Positions 1 through 8,386 of a stretch of DNA of 14,398 nucleotides are shown piece by piece. The stretch comes from Podochytrium sp. JEL0797 (lineage: Eukaryota; Chytridiomycota; Chytridiomycetes; Chytridiales; Chytriomycetaceae): assembly GCA_027596195.1 (NCBI GenBank), contig JADGJG010000673.1, forward strand, positions 1 to 14,398, given 5' to 3'. The position numbers and the translations under genes were made by a program. Below the pieces are notes generated by a model. It worked only from the letters and a program-made list of their open reading frames with translations. It did not search any database and was not told where the DNA came from. How positions within the stretch are numbered: position 1 is the first letter of the stretch; the number at the start of each line of letters is the position of its first letter.

Positions 1-198
1 TTTCAATTTTTTTCACCTGTCAAATACAAACAAAAATTGTCGTTCTGTCTCCAAAATTCTGTTCTGTCCCGTTCTGTTCAGGAAGGAAGTCCAAATTCCA
101 TTGGGAGATCCCACTTTGGAGATATACCCTGGAAAATCGACAAGCACCCCCAATTGCGCTCTCCCTCCCAGTCCCTTTTTGAGCACCCTGTAATCGTG

Positions 199-1179
199 AT
201 GGACGGATTACCCACCAAGTCGCACCCCAGCAACCCCCCTTCTTTACCCCCCGACGACGCCGAAAGCCACAAGGCCAAGAACCGGCTCGCCCAGCGCAAA
301 TTCCAGCAGAGGCAGCGCGATCGGCTTCAGTATCTCGAAGTGCGTGTTGAGGAACTCACGCGGCTGTGTGAAACCGTGAAGGGTGTGATTCCCAACATAT
401 CTAGTGCCGGATCAGAACAGCACGCACAAGCCAACGCACAAGCCCGAGACCCCGAAGTTCCGATTCCGCTCTCCCTTCATCATCACGCATCATTTAGATA
501 TCACACGGGGTCGGCACCAAGTTCAAACGGCTTCCCTTCTCACTACCAAACTCACTCCTCGTTGGATTTCAAACAACCCCCCCTTCCCCGCGATGCGTAT
601 TCAGTGCCCCTGCCATACCCACCAGTCCCATACCGCTCTTATTCCATGCCATCCACATCCACGACCTATTCGACAGAGCAATTAAACAATGAGGGTTCAT
701 CCCGCAATTACTCATATTCGGGAGCCGCAACCAACCCAGACCCGTATCATCAACCCTTTTCCTCTTCATTGACATACATCCTTCCACCTCCCACCCCTCA
801 CGCGTTCTTCCCCCGCTACGCTCCTCCGCCGGTTCCTTTCCTCCCACCAATCCAAACCCTTGCGCCACCGCCACCAGACCCGCGTCCCCAGACCGCCCCC
901 ACCACCACATGCACCTGCCCAACAAACTTCTCTTCCACACCCCCCACAGATCCCCCCGTCATCCCCGCATCTATGCGTCGCAAAATTTCGAATAAACTGG
1001 CACAACGCAAGTCGCGGGAAAATAAGAAGCAGCGGATCGCAGAGCTGGAACGACGCGTGGAGGAGTTGATGAGCGTGTATGAGGGTGCGGTGGGGCGCGA
1101 GGAGAATTTGCGGGAGGACGGTGGTGGGCAGAGTGGGTTTGAGGAGAGGAGGTGGGGAGAGGGTATGGAGTGGCGTTGA
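199..1179 (+). CDS. Twin-bZIP transcription factor, subfamily A copy 1
   Basis: Predicted nuclear DNA-binding protein of 326 residues, single exon. The first in-frame ATG is at 199; the frame is open further upstream but has no ATG, and the paralogue downstream also begins Met-Asp-Gly. bZIP 1 is at about residues 25-60, with core NRLAQRKFQ (Asn28) and heptad positions Leu46, Leu53 and Val60. The near-invariant Arg is Gln36. bZIP 2 is at about 262-298, with core NKLAQRKSR (Asn265, Arg273) and Leu283, Leu290, Val297; both key residues are intact. The roughly 200-residue linker is rich in Pro, Ser, Tyr and Thr, typical of a disordered activation region, and the tail is Gly/Glu/Arg-rich. Both zippers have only two or three heptads, which is short. 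Spacing N-x7-[R/Q]-x9-L is exact in both. The bZIP assignment is firm; targets and partners are unknown. Confidence 0.85.
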   Translation: MDGLPTKSHPSNPPSLPPDDAESHKAKNRLAQRKFQQRQRDRLQYLEVRVEELTRLCETVKGVIPNISSAGSEQHAQANAQARDPEVPIPLSLHHHASFRYHTGSAPSSNGFPSHYQTHSSLDFKQPPLPRDAYSVPLPYPPVPYRSYSMPSTSTTYSTEQLNNEGSSRNYSYSGAATNPDPYHQPFSSSLTYILPPPTPHAFFPRYAPPPVPFLPPIQTLAPPPPDPRPQTAPTTTCTCPTNFSSTPPTDPPVIPASMRRKISNKLAQRKSRENKKQRIAELERRVEELMSVYEGAVGREENLREDGGGQSGFEERRWGEGMEWR

Positions 1180-1243
1180 TGAACCTTGACAAACGTGGGC
1201 TTTTAATTATATCTTATTAATTCTTTTTAATCATACTAATGAG

Positions 1244-1250
1244 TTAGTCA
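1244..1250 (+). promoter_or_regulatory. AP-1/Yap-like half-palindrome TTAGTCA
   Basis: TTAGTCA lies 112 bp upstream of the Met-Asp-Gly start of the next gene copy. It matches the Yap/AP-1 class of bZIP recognition sequences, so auto- or cross-regulation by the cluster's own products is conceivable. A 7-mer occurs often by chance, so this is only a candidate. Confidence 0.25.
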
Positions 1251-1361
1251 TTTGAGGAAATTTTAGTGAACCTTTGCCGTTCGATTGCGCCGAGATCTGC
1301 TGAACCCCCGGAAAAAAAGAAGCCACCAATCGAAAGTGATAAGCTTCTGAAAATCGCATAC

Positions 1362-2271
1362 ATGGACGGATTCTCCGATACGAGGCCAGCAGACGAGACT
1401 TCCCCTGAACTCCTGAAACGATTTAATCGTTACGACACACGACTCGCAAAAAAAGGCAATTCAACGTGCCAAAAACAGAGCCAACCAGGCCAAATTCCAG
1501 AGCAAGCAGCGGAATCGGTTGCAGTTTCTCAAAAGGAGGGTGGAGGAGCTCACGGGACTGTGTGCAAGCGCGGCGCCGGCTTCCGCATTTCCACCCGGAA
1601 GAGGGGCCTCATTGGTCGAAGCACATTCAATGCAAAGGCAACTCGAGGCACCCCTTTCTCAAGCGCATGCCTATATTCCTTTCGAGGACCCTGGAACGAG
1701 TGGTGATTACGCCGTGCCAACGCCATCGACCAATTTCCCTTCTTTGAATGCGACTGCCCATCGATTCTATCCAATGGACTTCTCCTCCTTTCCACCAATC
1801 TACACACCGTTATCCGCGCCATCCTTGAACTCCCATTTCGAACCAACCAAGACGTACTCAAAGGAAACCATCGCCCCACTCCCATCAATACTCTCCAACA
1901 CGTACCAACTTCCACCACTCTCCACAACCTCCGTATCTCTTCACACCACTACCAACCCGCATTCTATCCCCTTCACAGCCACTCTCCGTCCTCTCCAACC
2001 CCCCTCCACCTTCCACCAACCCCTCCTGCCCCCAGCCTCGCCTACAGCCTATTCCAACCCAAATGACACGCTCCGCCGGAGACCTTCATGGGAGACATCC
2101 CCCGCAGGAAGCAAAAGAGTCTCAAACCGTCTCGCACAGCGCATGTTTCGAAAGAACAGGAAACAGCGTATCGCGGGTCTCGGACATCGCCTTTTGGTGT
2201 TGGAGGAGACGAATTGTCGGGATATGGAGGTGGAAGGCGTAATTGTAGTAGTAGTTAGTAGTAGTTTGTAG
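1362..2271 (+). pseudogene. Twin-bZIP, subfamily A copy 2, frameshifted in an A7 run
   Basis: Tandem paralogue of the gene at 199. ATG 1362 starts Met-Asp-Gly, as in copy 1, and about 30 codons later the frame runs into the A7 tract at 1448-1454. The homologous bZIP reading (core NRANQAKFQ, then LQFLKRRVEEL) continues in the next frame to the TAG at 2269-2271. That second frame is open only from 1417 and has no ATG before the basic region. One base fewer in the tract would give a continuous protein of about 302 residues. bZIP 1 again has Gln in place of the near-invariant Arg. bZIP 2 near the C-terminus (core NRLAQRMFR) is intact, followed by a two-heptad zipper and a Val/Ser tail. The linker is Pro/Ser/Thr-rich. 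A real indel, a homopolymer sequencing error or +1 slippage would all look the same here. The well-kept second bZIP argues for a young lesion or an error. Confidence 0.75.
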
Positions 2272-2609
2272 TGGAGTCGGAAAATTTCAGAAGGAAGGAG
2301 AAGTTTTAAAAACAATCGTGTCACAAGATTTGGAAGCGGAGGCGTCTGCAGTTGACCACTCTGCAAGTTTATTTTTTACATGCGGAACAATGAAAGGGGG
2401 ACAAGGGGTTTGGAAATCGTGGCCTCTTCATTTCTAAAACGATTTTGAGTGCTCCAAGGGAATCTGTTACATAATTTGGGAAAGTTATGTAATTAAGCAA
2501 TGTAGTCATTGGAAAATGAAATATATTAATTAATTTCTTTGCGACGTAATGACTGTTGAAAAAAAAAACTTCTACTTCAACAAACCCCACCGGCTTGACC
2601 TCCCAGCAC
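2272..2609. other. Intergenic, 338 bp, AT-rich
   Basis: No convincing coding sequence. It holds the 3' flank of the preceding copy and the promoter of the next gene. The only marked item is CGACGTAA at 2542-2549, listed separately. No clear AATAAA follows the upstream stop codon. Confidence 0.5.
2542..2549 (+). promoter_or_regulatory. CRE/ATF-like site CGACGTAA, 61 bp upstream of ATG
   Basis: The GACGTAA core sits at nearly the same distance from the start as TGACGTAA does in the paralogous copy (61 versus 63 bp), inside flanks that also align (an ATTAATT-type run just upstream). Conservation of position in a tandem pair supports a real element, and the motif belongs to the CRE/ATF class bound by bZIP dimers. 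Recent common ancestry of the promoters could also explain it. Confidence 0.4.
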
Positions 2610-3655
2610 ATGAGTCAGCATCGTCAGCATCGTCAGCATCGTCAGCATCGTCAGCAATCATATCCTGCATCAGCACGTCCACAAGACCCACAGCGTCCTC
2701 CCATCGCAGGAGCAGCTGAGGTTGAACATCGGCCCTTCTCATTTCCTCCCCAGGCAGTGTACTCCGAACACCAGCAACACCCATACCAGTACCCGCCTCA
2801 TCACTCCTATCCACCTCCAATGAATCCTAACTGGAATCCCTACTACCAACGGCCCGCAATGGACCCGATGACCAATCAAACACAGTGGCAACCACAGCAA
2901 GTTCAACCGCCATCAAACTTGCAACAACAGCAGTATTCCAATTTCGAGCCCCTTCAGCAGCAATACTATTCTCAGAGGGGATACAGTCCCCAAAATTCAG
3001 CACACGACCAGTCATTCCGCTCCTGGCACGAGTCCGCGCCAGCCACGCGAGGATATCGACCAATGTCCGACACGGACGAGAAGAGTCGGAGAAATCGGGA
3101 GGCTCAGCGACAGCACCAAATGCGAAAGAAGAAGAAGATTGAGAACTTGCAGGTAATTTGTTTTGATATTTCCTTTCCTTCTTTTCACATCCTAATTTTG
3201 CAACAACATTCTAGGAACAAGTTGACCATCTTACGAAACAGATTGCACAACGGAGACTGACTGCATCTCATTCAATTATCGCTTCTCCTCTTGATTCGTC
3301 ACCGCCAAGCAACCCCATGAGCCTCGCGAACCTCGTTGACCCAGAAGGCAAGGAAGAATCACAAAGCGGATCTCAGCATGGCCCCCGAAAGCGAATCATG
3401 ACTGCTTCCACAAGTTCTTCCGTGTCTGATTTTGAGGAAACTACGAATATCGAGTCGGCTGAGGATGCAGCACGCAAGGCGGCCCTTCTCGAAGGATTAT
3501 CTCCGGATGAACGCAGGAAGGTGCAAAATCGGGAAGCGCAGCGGAAGTCGCGTGCGAACCGCGAGAAGCAGATTGAACGGTTGGAGGCGCAGGTTCGCGC
3601 GTTGGCGACTGAGTATAATTCTCTGCTGGATCAGGAAGGAAGCTCATCAATATAA
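2610..3655 (+). CDS. Twin-bZIP transcription factor, subfamily B copy 1 (two exons)
   Basis: Predicted nuclear regulator of 327 residues from exons 2610-3152 and 3215-3655. The 62-nt intron 3153-3214 (GTAATT...CTAG) falls in phase 0. The start is chosen because it is the first in-frame ATG and the paralogue begins with the same Met-Ser-Gln. Layout: His-Arg-Gln repeats from a 9-bp tandem repeat; a Gln/Pro/Tyr-rich region to about residue 150; bZIP 1 at about 156-192 (core NREAQRQHQ, Asn162, Leu180, Leu187), where the near-invariant Arg is Gln170; a Ser-rich linker with the stretch SNPMSLANLVDPE; bZIP 2 at about 279-320 (core NREAQRKSR, Asn286, Arg294, Leu304), intact. The intron cuts exactly between the basic region and zipper of bZIP 1. 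The LSPDERRKVQNR lead-in to bZIP 2 resembles that of the subfamily D genes further right, suggesting a common origin of bZIP 2. Confidence 0.87.
2614..2656 (+). repeat. 9-bp tandem repeat GTCAGCATC, about 4.8 units
   Basis: Four exact units and a partial fifth, in frame, encoding His-Arg-Gln triplets directly after the start codon. The paralogous copy at 4195 has only a loose CAG-rich version, so the array expanded or contracted after duplication. Confidence 0.9.
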
Positions 3656-3913
3656 TCTCGTCGAATTGTGGAAAAAGAACCTCTAAATTTCGCAGGATGG
3701 TTGAAAATATTGGAAAGAATATACCTGTTTCGCTTGTTCGCTTCAAAAACACCACTGATTGTACCTTGTTATTAAATTTCATGATCATTGGCTACTACAT
3801 CTTAGATATATTCAATATTACCTACTCACGCCCATCTGGTGAAGCGGAGGCCTGTCCCGTCAAGCCGACGCGGCAGCAGCTGGCCCCCGCCTCATCCCTC
3901 AAATACACATTCA

Positions 3914-4042
3914 ATGCCCTCTCAGCGGTACCGAAACTCCCAAAACCATTGGATCTCGCGTGGAATCACCCTCGCACCAGCAGCGTTTTGGAACATTTTG
4001 GAGCAGATTTCGGACGAATTGAGGACGGGCGACTATTTTTAA
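3914..4042 (+). pseudogene. Fragment resembling the PC4/Sub1 coactivator C-terminal domain
   Basis: A GC-richer island inside an otherwise AT-rich intergenic stretch (3656-4194). In the frame ending at the TAA at 4040-4042, residues encoded at about 3959-4015 read RGITLAPAAFWNILEQISD. This fits the PC4 pattern G-I-[ST]-L-x-P-x-x-[WF], followed by a helix ending E-Q-I-S-D, without gaps. PC4/Sub1 is a single-strand-binding transcription coactivator. The preceding beta strands of the domain are not recognisable, and the sequence before Arg41 of this frame (Pro/Ser-rich) does not look like PC4. It is therefore most likely a terminal-exon relic rather than a working gene. The assignment rests on about 19 residues recalled by pattern, with no search behind it. 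The rest of 3656-4194 shows nothing else I can support. Confidence 0.35.
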
Positions 4043-4124
4043 ACATCTGTCGAACTCTCTTAAATATTTAACGCAAATTCACTATCTATTGTAAAATGAA
4101 TGAGTCTCTTATTAATTCATGTTG

Positions 4125-4132
4125 TGACGTAA
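4125..4132 (+). promoter_or_regulatory. CRE/ATF-like site TGACGTAA, 63 bp upstream of ATG
   Basis: Counterpart of the site at 2542-2549. Here the match to the CRE/ATF half-consensus is better (TGACGTAA). It survives although the gene it precedes is broken, so it reflects either shared ancestry or recent inactivation. Confidence 0.4.
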
Positions 4133-4194
4133 ATATTTCAGAATGAAAAAATCGGAAAGTACGCAAACCCCCCCTTGCGTGACTATTTGAGCTT

Positions 4195-5185
4195 ATGAGT
4201 CAGCAGTGTCAGCATCTTCAGCAATCTCATCAGTTATCGGCGTACCAGCAAGATCCACTGCGCCTTCGTATCGCAGAAGCTGCTTTGGTGGAGCCAATGA
4301 TACGCCCATACTATCAACACAAGCCATACTACCCGCCTTATCACTCCTATTCATCTCCAATGAATCACAGTGCGAGTCACTACCTCAGGTGGAATCACAT
4401 GTCCAATCAGCAACAATGGCAACTTCATCAACCACCAAACCTGAGCGAGATGCAATATTCCAATTACCAGCCCCAGCAGGAGGAATACGATCCTCAGAGT
4501 GGATACAGTCCACGGTATTTGGCCCATGAGCAGTCATTCCGATCCAGGCACGACTCCCAGCCGCCCAAGGATATCGACAAATGCCAAACACAATTAATGA
4601 CAAGTGTCGTCGCAATCGAGAGGCTCAGCAGCAACACCAAATAAGATTGAGAACTTGCAGGTTTTTTCTTTTGATTGTTTTATTCCTTCCCACTGTTAAT
4701 TTCCAAACCAAATATTTTAATTCAAATTGCAGGAGCAAGTCGACCACCTAACGAAGATGATTAAGAAACGGAGAAAGACTGTAGCCCATTCCATTCTCGC
4801 TTCTCCTCTTGAGTCGACGCCGCCAAGCAACCCCATGAGCCTCGCGAATCTCGTTGACCCGGAGGACAATGACGAGTCGCAAGATGGTTCTCAGCACGGT
4901 CCTCGAAAGCGAATCATGATGGCTTCCACTGCTTCCACAAGTTCTTCAGTATCTGATTTTGAGGACAGGCGCAATATCAAACCAACGGCGGCCCTACAAT
5001 AAGGATTATCCCCGGATGAACGTAGAAAAGTGCAAAATAGGGAAGCGCAGCATAAATCACGTGCGAACCGCGAGAAGCAGATTGAACGGTTGGAGGCGCA
5101 GGTTCGCGCGTTGGCGACTGAGTATAATTCTCTGCTGGATCAAGAATCTCACTGCTGCAGTTTCAATCGCTGCCAAAAACTCTAA
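4195..5185 (+). pseudogene. Twin-bZIP, subfamily B copy 2, decayed
   Basis: Tandem copy of the 2610 gene. It shares the Met-Ser-Gln start, the HSYSSPMN-type and QSFRS segments, the intron position (about 4661-4732, donor weakened to GTTTTT), the SNPMSLANLVDPE linker and bZIP 2. Three lesions are visible by alignment to the sister gene. The first is a net 4-bp loss near 4561-4566 before bZIP 1. The second is a loss of about 13 bp near 4641-4646, removing the lysine run of basic region 1. The third is a UAA at 5000-5002 where the sister has GAA. Beyond that stop the frame continues through an intact-looking bZIP 2 (NREAQHKSR core, identical ERLEAQVRALATEYNSLLDQ zipper) to the TAA at 5183-5185. 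bZIP 1 keeps the Gln-for-Arg change (NREAQQQHQ). Translation from 4195 would give only an N-terminal peptide of 149 residues without a bZIP. Confidence 0.85.
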
Positions 5186-5405
5186 ACACCCAACAACACT
5201 GATATTCAGTTTCTCACCCACGGCCTCGCGAGATGGCCTCGGACGTAATCTTTCTTTGAAGAGTTTCGGCCTGGACGAGAAGGCCGTCACCTTGCTCTAC
5301 GACCTTCGAGAATCACTATTCGAACACTGAAGCTTCACACCTCGGATGCTTTACCCATTCGATGCTGATTGTGCTTTTAAGGGTGAACGGGAGTTATTTC
5401 CACGC
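5186..5405. other. Spacer and upstream region of the Yap-like gene
   Basis: It contains one + strand stretch with protein-like composition (about 5190-5330, ending SFGLDEKAVTLLYDLRE... at a TGA) that I do not recognise and that has no start. It could be a terminal-exon scrap. GACGTAA recurs at 5242-5248. Nothing else is supported. Confidence 0.25.
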
Positions 5406-5412
5406 TATAAAA
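5406..5412 (+). promoter_or_regulatory. TATA box of the Yap-like gene
   Basis: TATAAAA within a TATAAAAAA run, 48 bp upstream of the ATG at 5454. It is the best TATA match in front of any gene here, although the TATA-to-ATG distance leaves only a short 5' UTR. Confidence 0.5.
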
Positions 5413-5453
5413 AACGGTTTGAAATCATCTGCAAAGCAGTTTGAAACACAACG

Positions 5454-6906
5454 ATGTCCAACCCCCTCTCCCTCTCTCCCGAATGGTACAATCAGTACGC
5501 ACCGTACCAGAACTCCATCAGTCCCCAATCAGCACATGACCAGCCCATGTCTCTCAGCCCAACCAACGATGTTTCGAATGCTGTGCTTGGTGGATCGTCA
5601 TCCTCGCAGGCCCCACTCGAAGCGCCGACACCCACGATTGCATCTCTTCTCTCTGTTACAAAGAAGAGCAAAGCTGGACGAAAGCCAACCAACGAACCCC
5701 CAAAAGTAATTTGACTCACACAAATCTCACACAAATCTCACCCTTCTTCAAACCAGAACAAGCGCGCAGCTCAGACGAGAGCTGCTCAGTTGAACTTCAA
5801 AGCGAAGCAGGAAGCGTACCGCCGCGGACTCGAGGAGAAAGTGGCCCTCTGCGAGAGAGAACATGTCGGGTTGGCTACAAACGGCTCCAACTCCGCGATC
5901 AACGCCGAAGTCATTGCCCTGCGAGAACGAGTCGCGTTTCTCGAATCGCAAGTGTCCTCTTTAAACTCGCAACTGTCGACGCGAAGCTTGCAAGACGCGT
6001 CCGAAATGATGGCGATTGATTCCCTGTTTTCCGGGCCAGACGACATGACGGATCTATTCGCATTCCTGCAAGGAAATCCTATTGAGGCAAACGCACTGCC
6101 CCCGTCGACCGGGATTCCGAATTTCGAGATTCAACCTTCTGCCGGCTCTGCAATGCCTTTCACAGCGCAGCACGTTCAGGCATCGGCTCCCATGATAACT
6201 TCCGTATCTCCAACTGGAGGCTCGAGCTCTGCCGACTCTACCGCCGTATGCCCTTTCTCAGGCTCGTCGCTGGCCGATGGCAGCAATCCCCACGACCTTG
6301 TCTCCACCGATGCAATTCCTGCCGCGAAATTCGACTGCAAAGTGTTTGAATTCCTGCCGTACCCGGAACGGATGGCCAAAGGCCGCGAAATGCTGCGCTC
6401 GATCAAATCACTGCAAAACGAAAAGGGCGAAGCGCTGATCGCGGAGCTGTGTGACTTGTTCCAAGTGGGTCTATTTCGAATTTGTGAATTGGGGGAGAAG
6501 GGGCAGAAGAAAGACGGAGATTCTGATTCTATTTTCCTTTGCAGGACATGAAATCCTCGAGCGAGGCTGCCCCACCCGAGAATCCCTTCGCAAAGTCCGC
6601 CAATTTTGCGCAGAAGGCGCTCAAACTCGTTGAAGCACATTTCAAGCTGTTGGAAGCATGTGATGATGAAGATCGGGAACAGGTATTTGTTTTTGGATTC
6701 TTCGCGACGAGTTTTTTTTCGTATCAATTCGCACAACAGGTGATGGAGCTCGTGCAGTCGATTCGCAAGCGCAACTCTGCAATGAAACACAACTTCGTAC
6801 GTATGATTGCTGTTTGGTGTGATATAATGCTGACCGAATACGTCGATTTCAGGGCGGGTTCATCAAAGTCATGCGTGGTCTTATCGATCGGAATCCAAAC
6901 AAATAA
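5454..6906 (+). CDS. Pap1/Yap1-like (AP-1-like) bZIP factor, five exons
   Basis: Predicted protein of 402 residues from exons 5454-5705, 5757-6464, 6545-6682, 6740-6796 and 6853-6906. All four introns (51, 80, 57 and 56 nt) are GT-AG and phase 0. The fungal AP-1 signature is clear: GRKPTNEPPK, then the first intron, then NKRAAQTRAAQLNFKAK, matching the Pap1/Yap1 layout GRKP...EP-NKRxAQxRAAQxxFR. Key positions deviate: the near-invariant Asn is Thr91 and the near-invariant Arg is Lys99, with Leu109 correctly spaced. A coiled coil follows at about 138-160. An acidic/Ser-rich middle precedes a helical C-terminal domain (about 295-402) that I cannot name. No clear cysteine-rich domains like those of Yap1 are visible. 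This is the only complete single-bZIP gene in the window. Residue loss suggests altered or weakened DNA binding; the role is unknown. Confidence 0.85.
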
Positions 6907-6907
6907 A
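6902..6907 (+). terminator. AATAAA polyadenylation signal overlapping the stop codon
   Basis: AATAAA overlaps the TAA stop (6904-6906) of the Yap-like gene. The next gene starts only 104 bp after that stop, so the spacer is very compact. Confidence 0.55.
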
Positions 6908-7010
6908 GATTCGTTTTTCGCTCCTCGTTTATGATTTTGTGCAATTGATAGTCTCGAAACTGAGCAGCCTTCATTTTGCCATCATTTTGCTGACAAAAAC
7001 TCGTCGACGA

Positions 7011-7991
7011 ATGATGACACCGAACAAGCAGCCGCCATCTCCGAGCACCAACCAACTACCAGCACCACCCACCCCAGAATCGCAGCCCACCCGAAAACTG
7101 CTGAGAAGACAAGCCCAGCAACTGCATCAACAAAGGAAACGGAATCGAGTGGAAAGTCTAGAGGCCAAGATAGCACAGCTTGAACAACAGCGGGGTATCG
7201 AAATGGGAGGTGGTCCCAGCAATGGAGTCCCGAACATCCCAGTTGCCGCGGACTCCTTCCAGCTCCCGGCTGTCCAACCGCACGGGAATCGCAAACCCCT
7301 GCCCTTCGAACCCACCAAGCTGAAGTTGAAGCAGCTTCCAGCAAGCGAACGTCGCACGATCCAGAACCGAATATCGCAACGGGCGAGCAGGGAGAGAGCC
7401 AAGCGACGAGTCCAGGAGTTGGAGGAAAAGCTCAGGCGTCTCTCCAACGTCGCCACCGCTTCGCCTCCTGTCGCGGCTCCAACCCCAACGGTAACTCTAC
7501 CGCGGCTCGAGGAGATCCAGATGGAGAATTCACTGCCGAAGATGCAAGGTTCGCGTTCGCATTCGGTTCCGACCGGTGCGATTTCTGGGCCGTTCAGTAT
7601 CACGCGTCGACCCAGCGATTACGAGCTGCACCAACAGCGCATGCAACACCCTTCACCAAGTGCCATTCAATACCCACCTCCCATCCCTGCAAATGTCCCA
7701 ATCAACCTGTATCGAGCGCCAGGACGCGATCCATATCACAGATTCAACCCGTCTCCCACTCTTCCACCAAACCGTTACGAGTCACGCATTCGTCTTCCAC
7801 CTCCAACTTCGCACGAATCCTTCTTTCCAAAACATCGTATCCCGTATCAGAACGGCCGTTCCGACACGCTTCAACTCGCGCCGTTGCATTTGCTTGCGGA
7901 AGCTGTGGGGATGCAAGAGCCAATCATCCATTCGTTTTCGGCACCTTCGTCTGATGATAAACCAAGGCCAGAGGATGAATATTGGTTTTGA
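7011..7991 (+). CDS. Twin-bZIP transcription factor, subfamily D, intronless
   Basis: Predicted nuclear regulator of 326 residues (Met-Met start; the second ATG at 7014 is equally possible). bZIP 1 at about 28-62 is degenerate: the slots for the near-invariant Asn and Arg hold Arg32 and Gln40 (core RRQAQQLHQ), while the zipper (Leu50, Leu57) is kept. A conserved linker, GNRKPLPFEP...LKQLPASERR, leads into bZIP 2 at about 113-148 (core NRISQRASR, Asn119, Arg127, Leu137), which is intact. The remainder is Pro/Ser-rich. The linker and bZIP 2 place it with the - strand genes to its right, but it lacks their intron within bZIP 2. Either it is a retroposed or intron-lost relative, or the others gained the intron. 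AATAAA lies 17 nt after the stop. Confidence 0.85.
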   Translation: MMTPNKQPPSPSTNQLPAPPTPESQPTRKLLRRQAQQLHQQRKRNRVESLEAKIAQLEQQRGIEMGGGPSNGVPNIPVAADSFQLPAVQPHGNRKPLPFEPTKLKLKQLPASERRTIQNRISQRASRERAKRRVQELEEKLRRLSNVATASPPVAAPTPTVTLPRLEEIQMENSLPKMQGSRSHSVPTGAISGPFSITRRPSDYELHQQRMQHPSPSAIQYPPPIPANVPINLYRAPGRDPYHRFNPSPTLPPNRYESRIRLPPPTSHESFFPKHRIPYQNGRSDTLQLAPLHLLAEAVGMQEPIIHSFSAPSSDDKPRPEDEYWF

Positions 7992-8007
7992 GAAAGTATA
8001 ATGGTTT

Positions 8008-8013
8008 AATAAA
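8008..8013 (+). terminator. AATAAA polyadenylation signal
   Basis: AATAAA 17 nt downstream of the TGA at 7989-7991, placed as expected for a fungal 3' UTR. Confidence 0.5.
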
Positions 8014-8048
8014 ACGACTGTATATAAACTAAGAACCGGAAGCATAGT

Positions 8049-8087
8049 GATCCGCTGCCACTTCCGGTATCGCATGATCTCACAGAA
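8049..8087 (-). repeat. 39-bp dispersed repeat, left inverted copy
   Basis: Its reverse complement matches 13426-13464 at 34 of 39 positions (TTCTGTGAGA...GAAGTGGCAGCG...ATC), without gaps. Read in one frame both copies give FCE-x-MR-x-x-KWQRI, so it could be a scrap of coding sequence rather than a structural repeat. Similarity stops within a few bases on each side. Confidence 0.7.
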
Positions 8088-8166
8088 GCAGTGGGGATTC
8101 CGGAGCGATCTACAATTATAGTGTTGCGCCATTTACCTTGAATGATGAGTTCTTCCTCCCGGTTGA

Positions 8167-8250
8167 CAAACCCGAAACCGAGGAGCTGACCGAGGAGCGT
8201 ACCGGCAGCACCAAGTCAAAAAGCGCAACAAAATGTGCGAACTCGAACTT
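8167..8250 (+). pseudogene. bZIP basic-region relic, subfamily B-like
   Basis: In one + frame, 8176-8250 reads a bZIP basic region and the start of a zipper, YRQHQVKKRNKMCELEL, close to the AQRQHQMRKKKKIENLQ of the 2610 gene. An in-frame 12-bp tandem duplication (8177-8188 and 8189-8200) inserts four residues between the Asn-Arg pair and the rest. Without it the spacing N-x7-Q-x9-L is exact, again with Gln at the Arg position. There is a TGA just before (8164-8166) and one just after (8251-8253), with no usable start, so this is a remnant. Confidence 0.55.
8177..8200 (+). repeat. 12-bp tandem duplication inside a bZIP relic
   Basis: ACCGAGGAGCTG followed by ACCGAGGAGCGT; 10 of 12 bases are identical. 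It interrupts the basic region of the relic. Confidence 0.7.
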
Positions 8251-8386
8251 TGATGTTTTTCATTCCAATTATCTAACGACTCAGTTCCTGCTGGAAGCAA
8301 TACCCCTTGCATTACGCATGATATGAGGGAAAAAATAATATCGCATAATTACCGCATAATTTTTTTTCCCCATTAATTATTTAACC

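Noticed and set aside
1..198. Extension of the first gene upstream of 199
   Set aside because: The frame is open but has no ATG, and the sister gene supports the Met-Asp-Gly start.
569..1192. Long open frames on the - strand opposite the first gene
   Set aside because: They mirror the Pro-rich and Arg-rich coding bias of the + strand gene and show no domain.
1448..1454. Programmed -1 frameshift at A AAA AAA
   Set aside because: A -1 shift leads into the wrong frame; the bZIP frame needs +1 or -2, so the classical heptamer mechanism does not fit.
2549..2552. Upstream out-of-frame ATG before the 2610 gene, and a 15-codon upstream ORF at 4143 before its sister, as GCN4/ATF4-style uORF control
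   Set aside because: The two are not homologous in position or frame, and the first overlaps the candidate GACGTAA promoter site, so it is probably upstream of transcription start.
2614..2656. Tandem 9-bp repeat as a CRISPR-like or structural repeat
   Set aside because: It is in frame within coding sequence, has no spacers, and encodes a His-Arg-Gln run.
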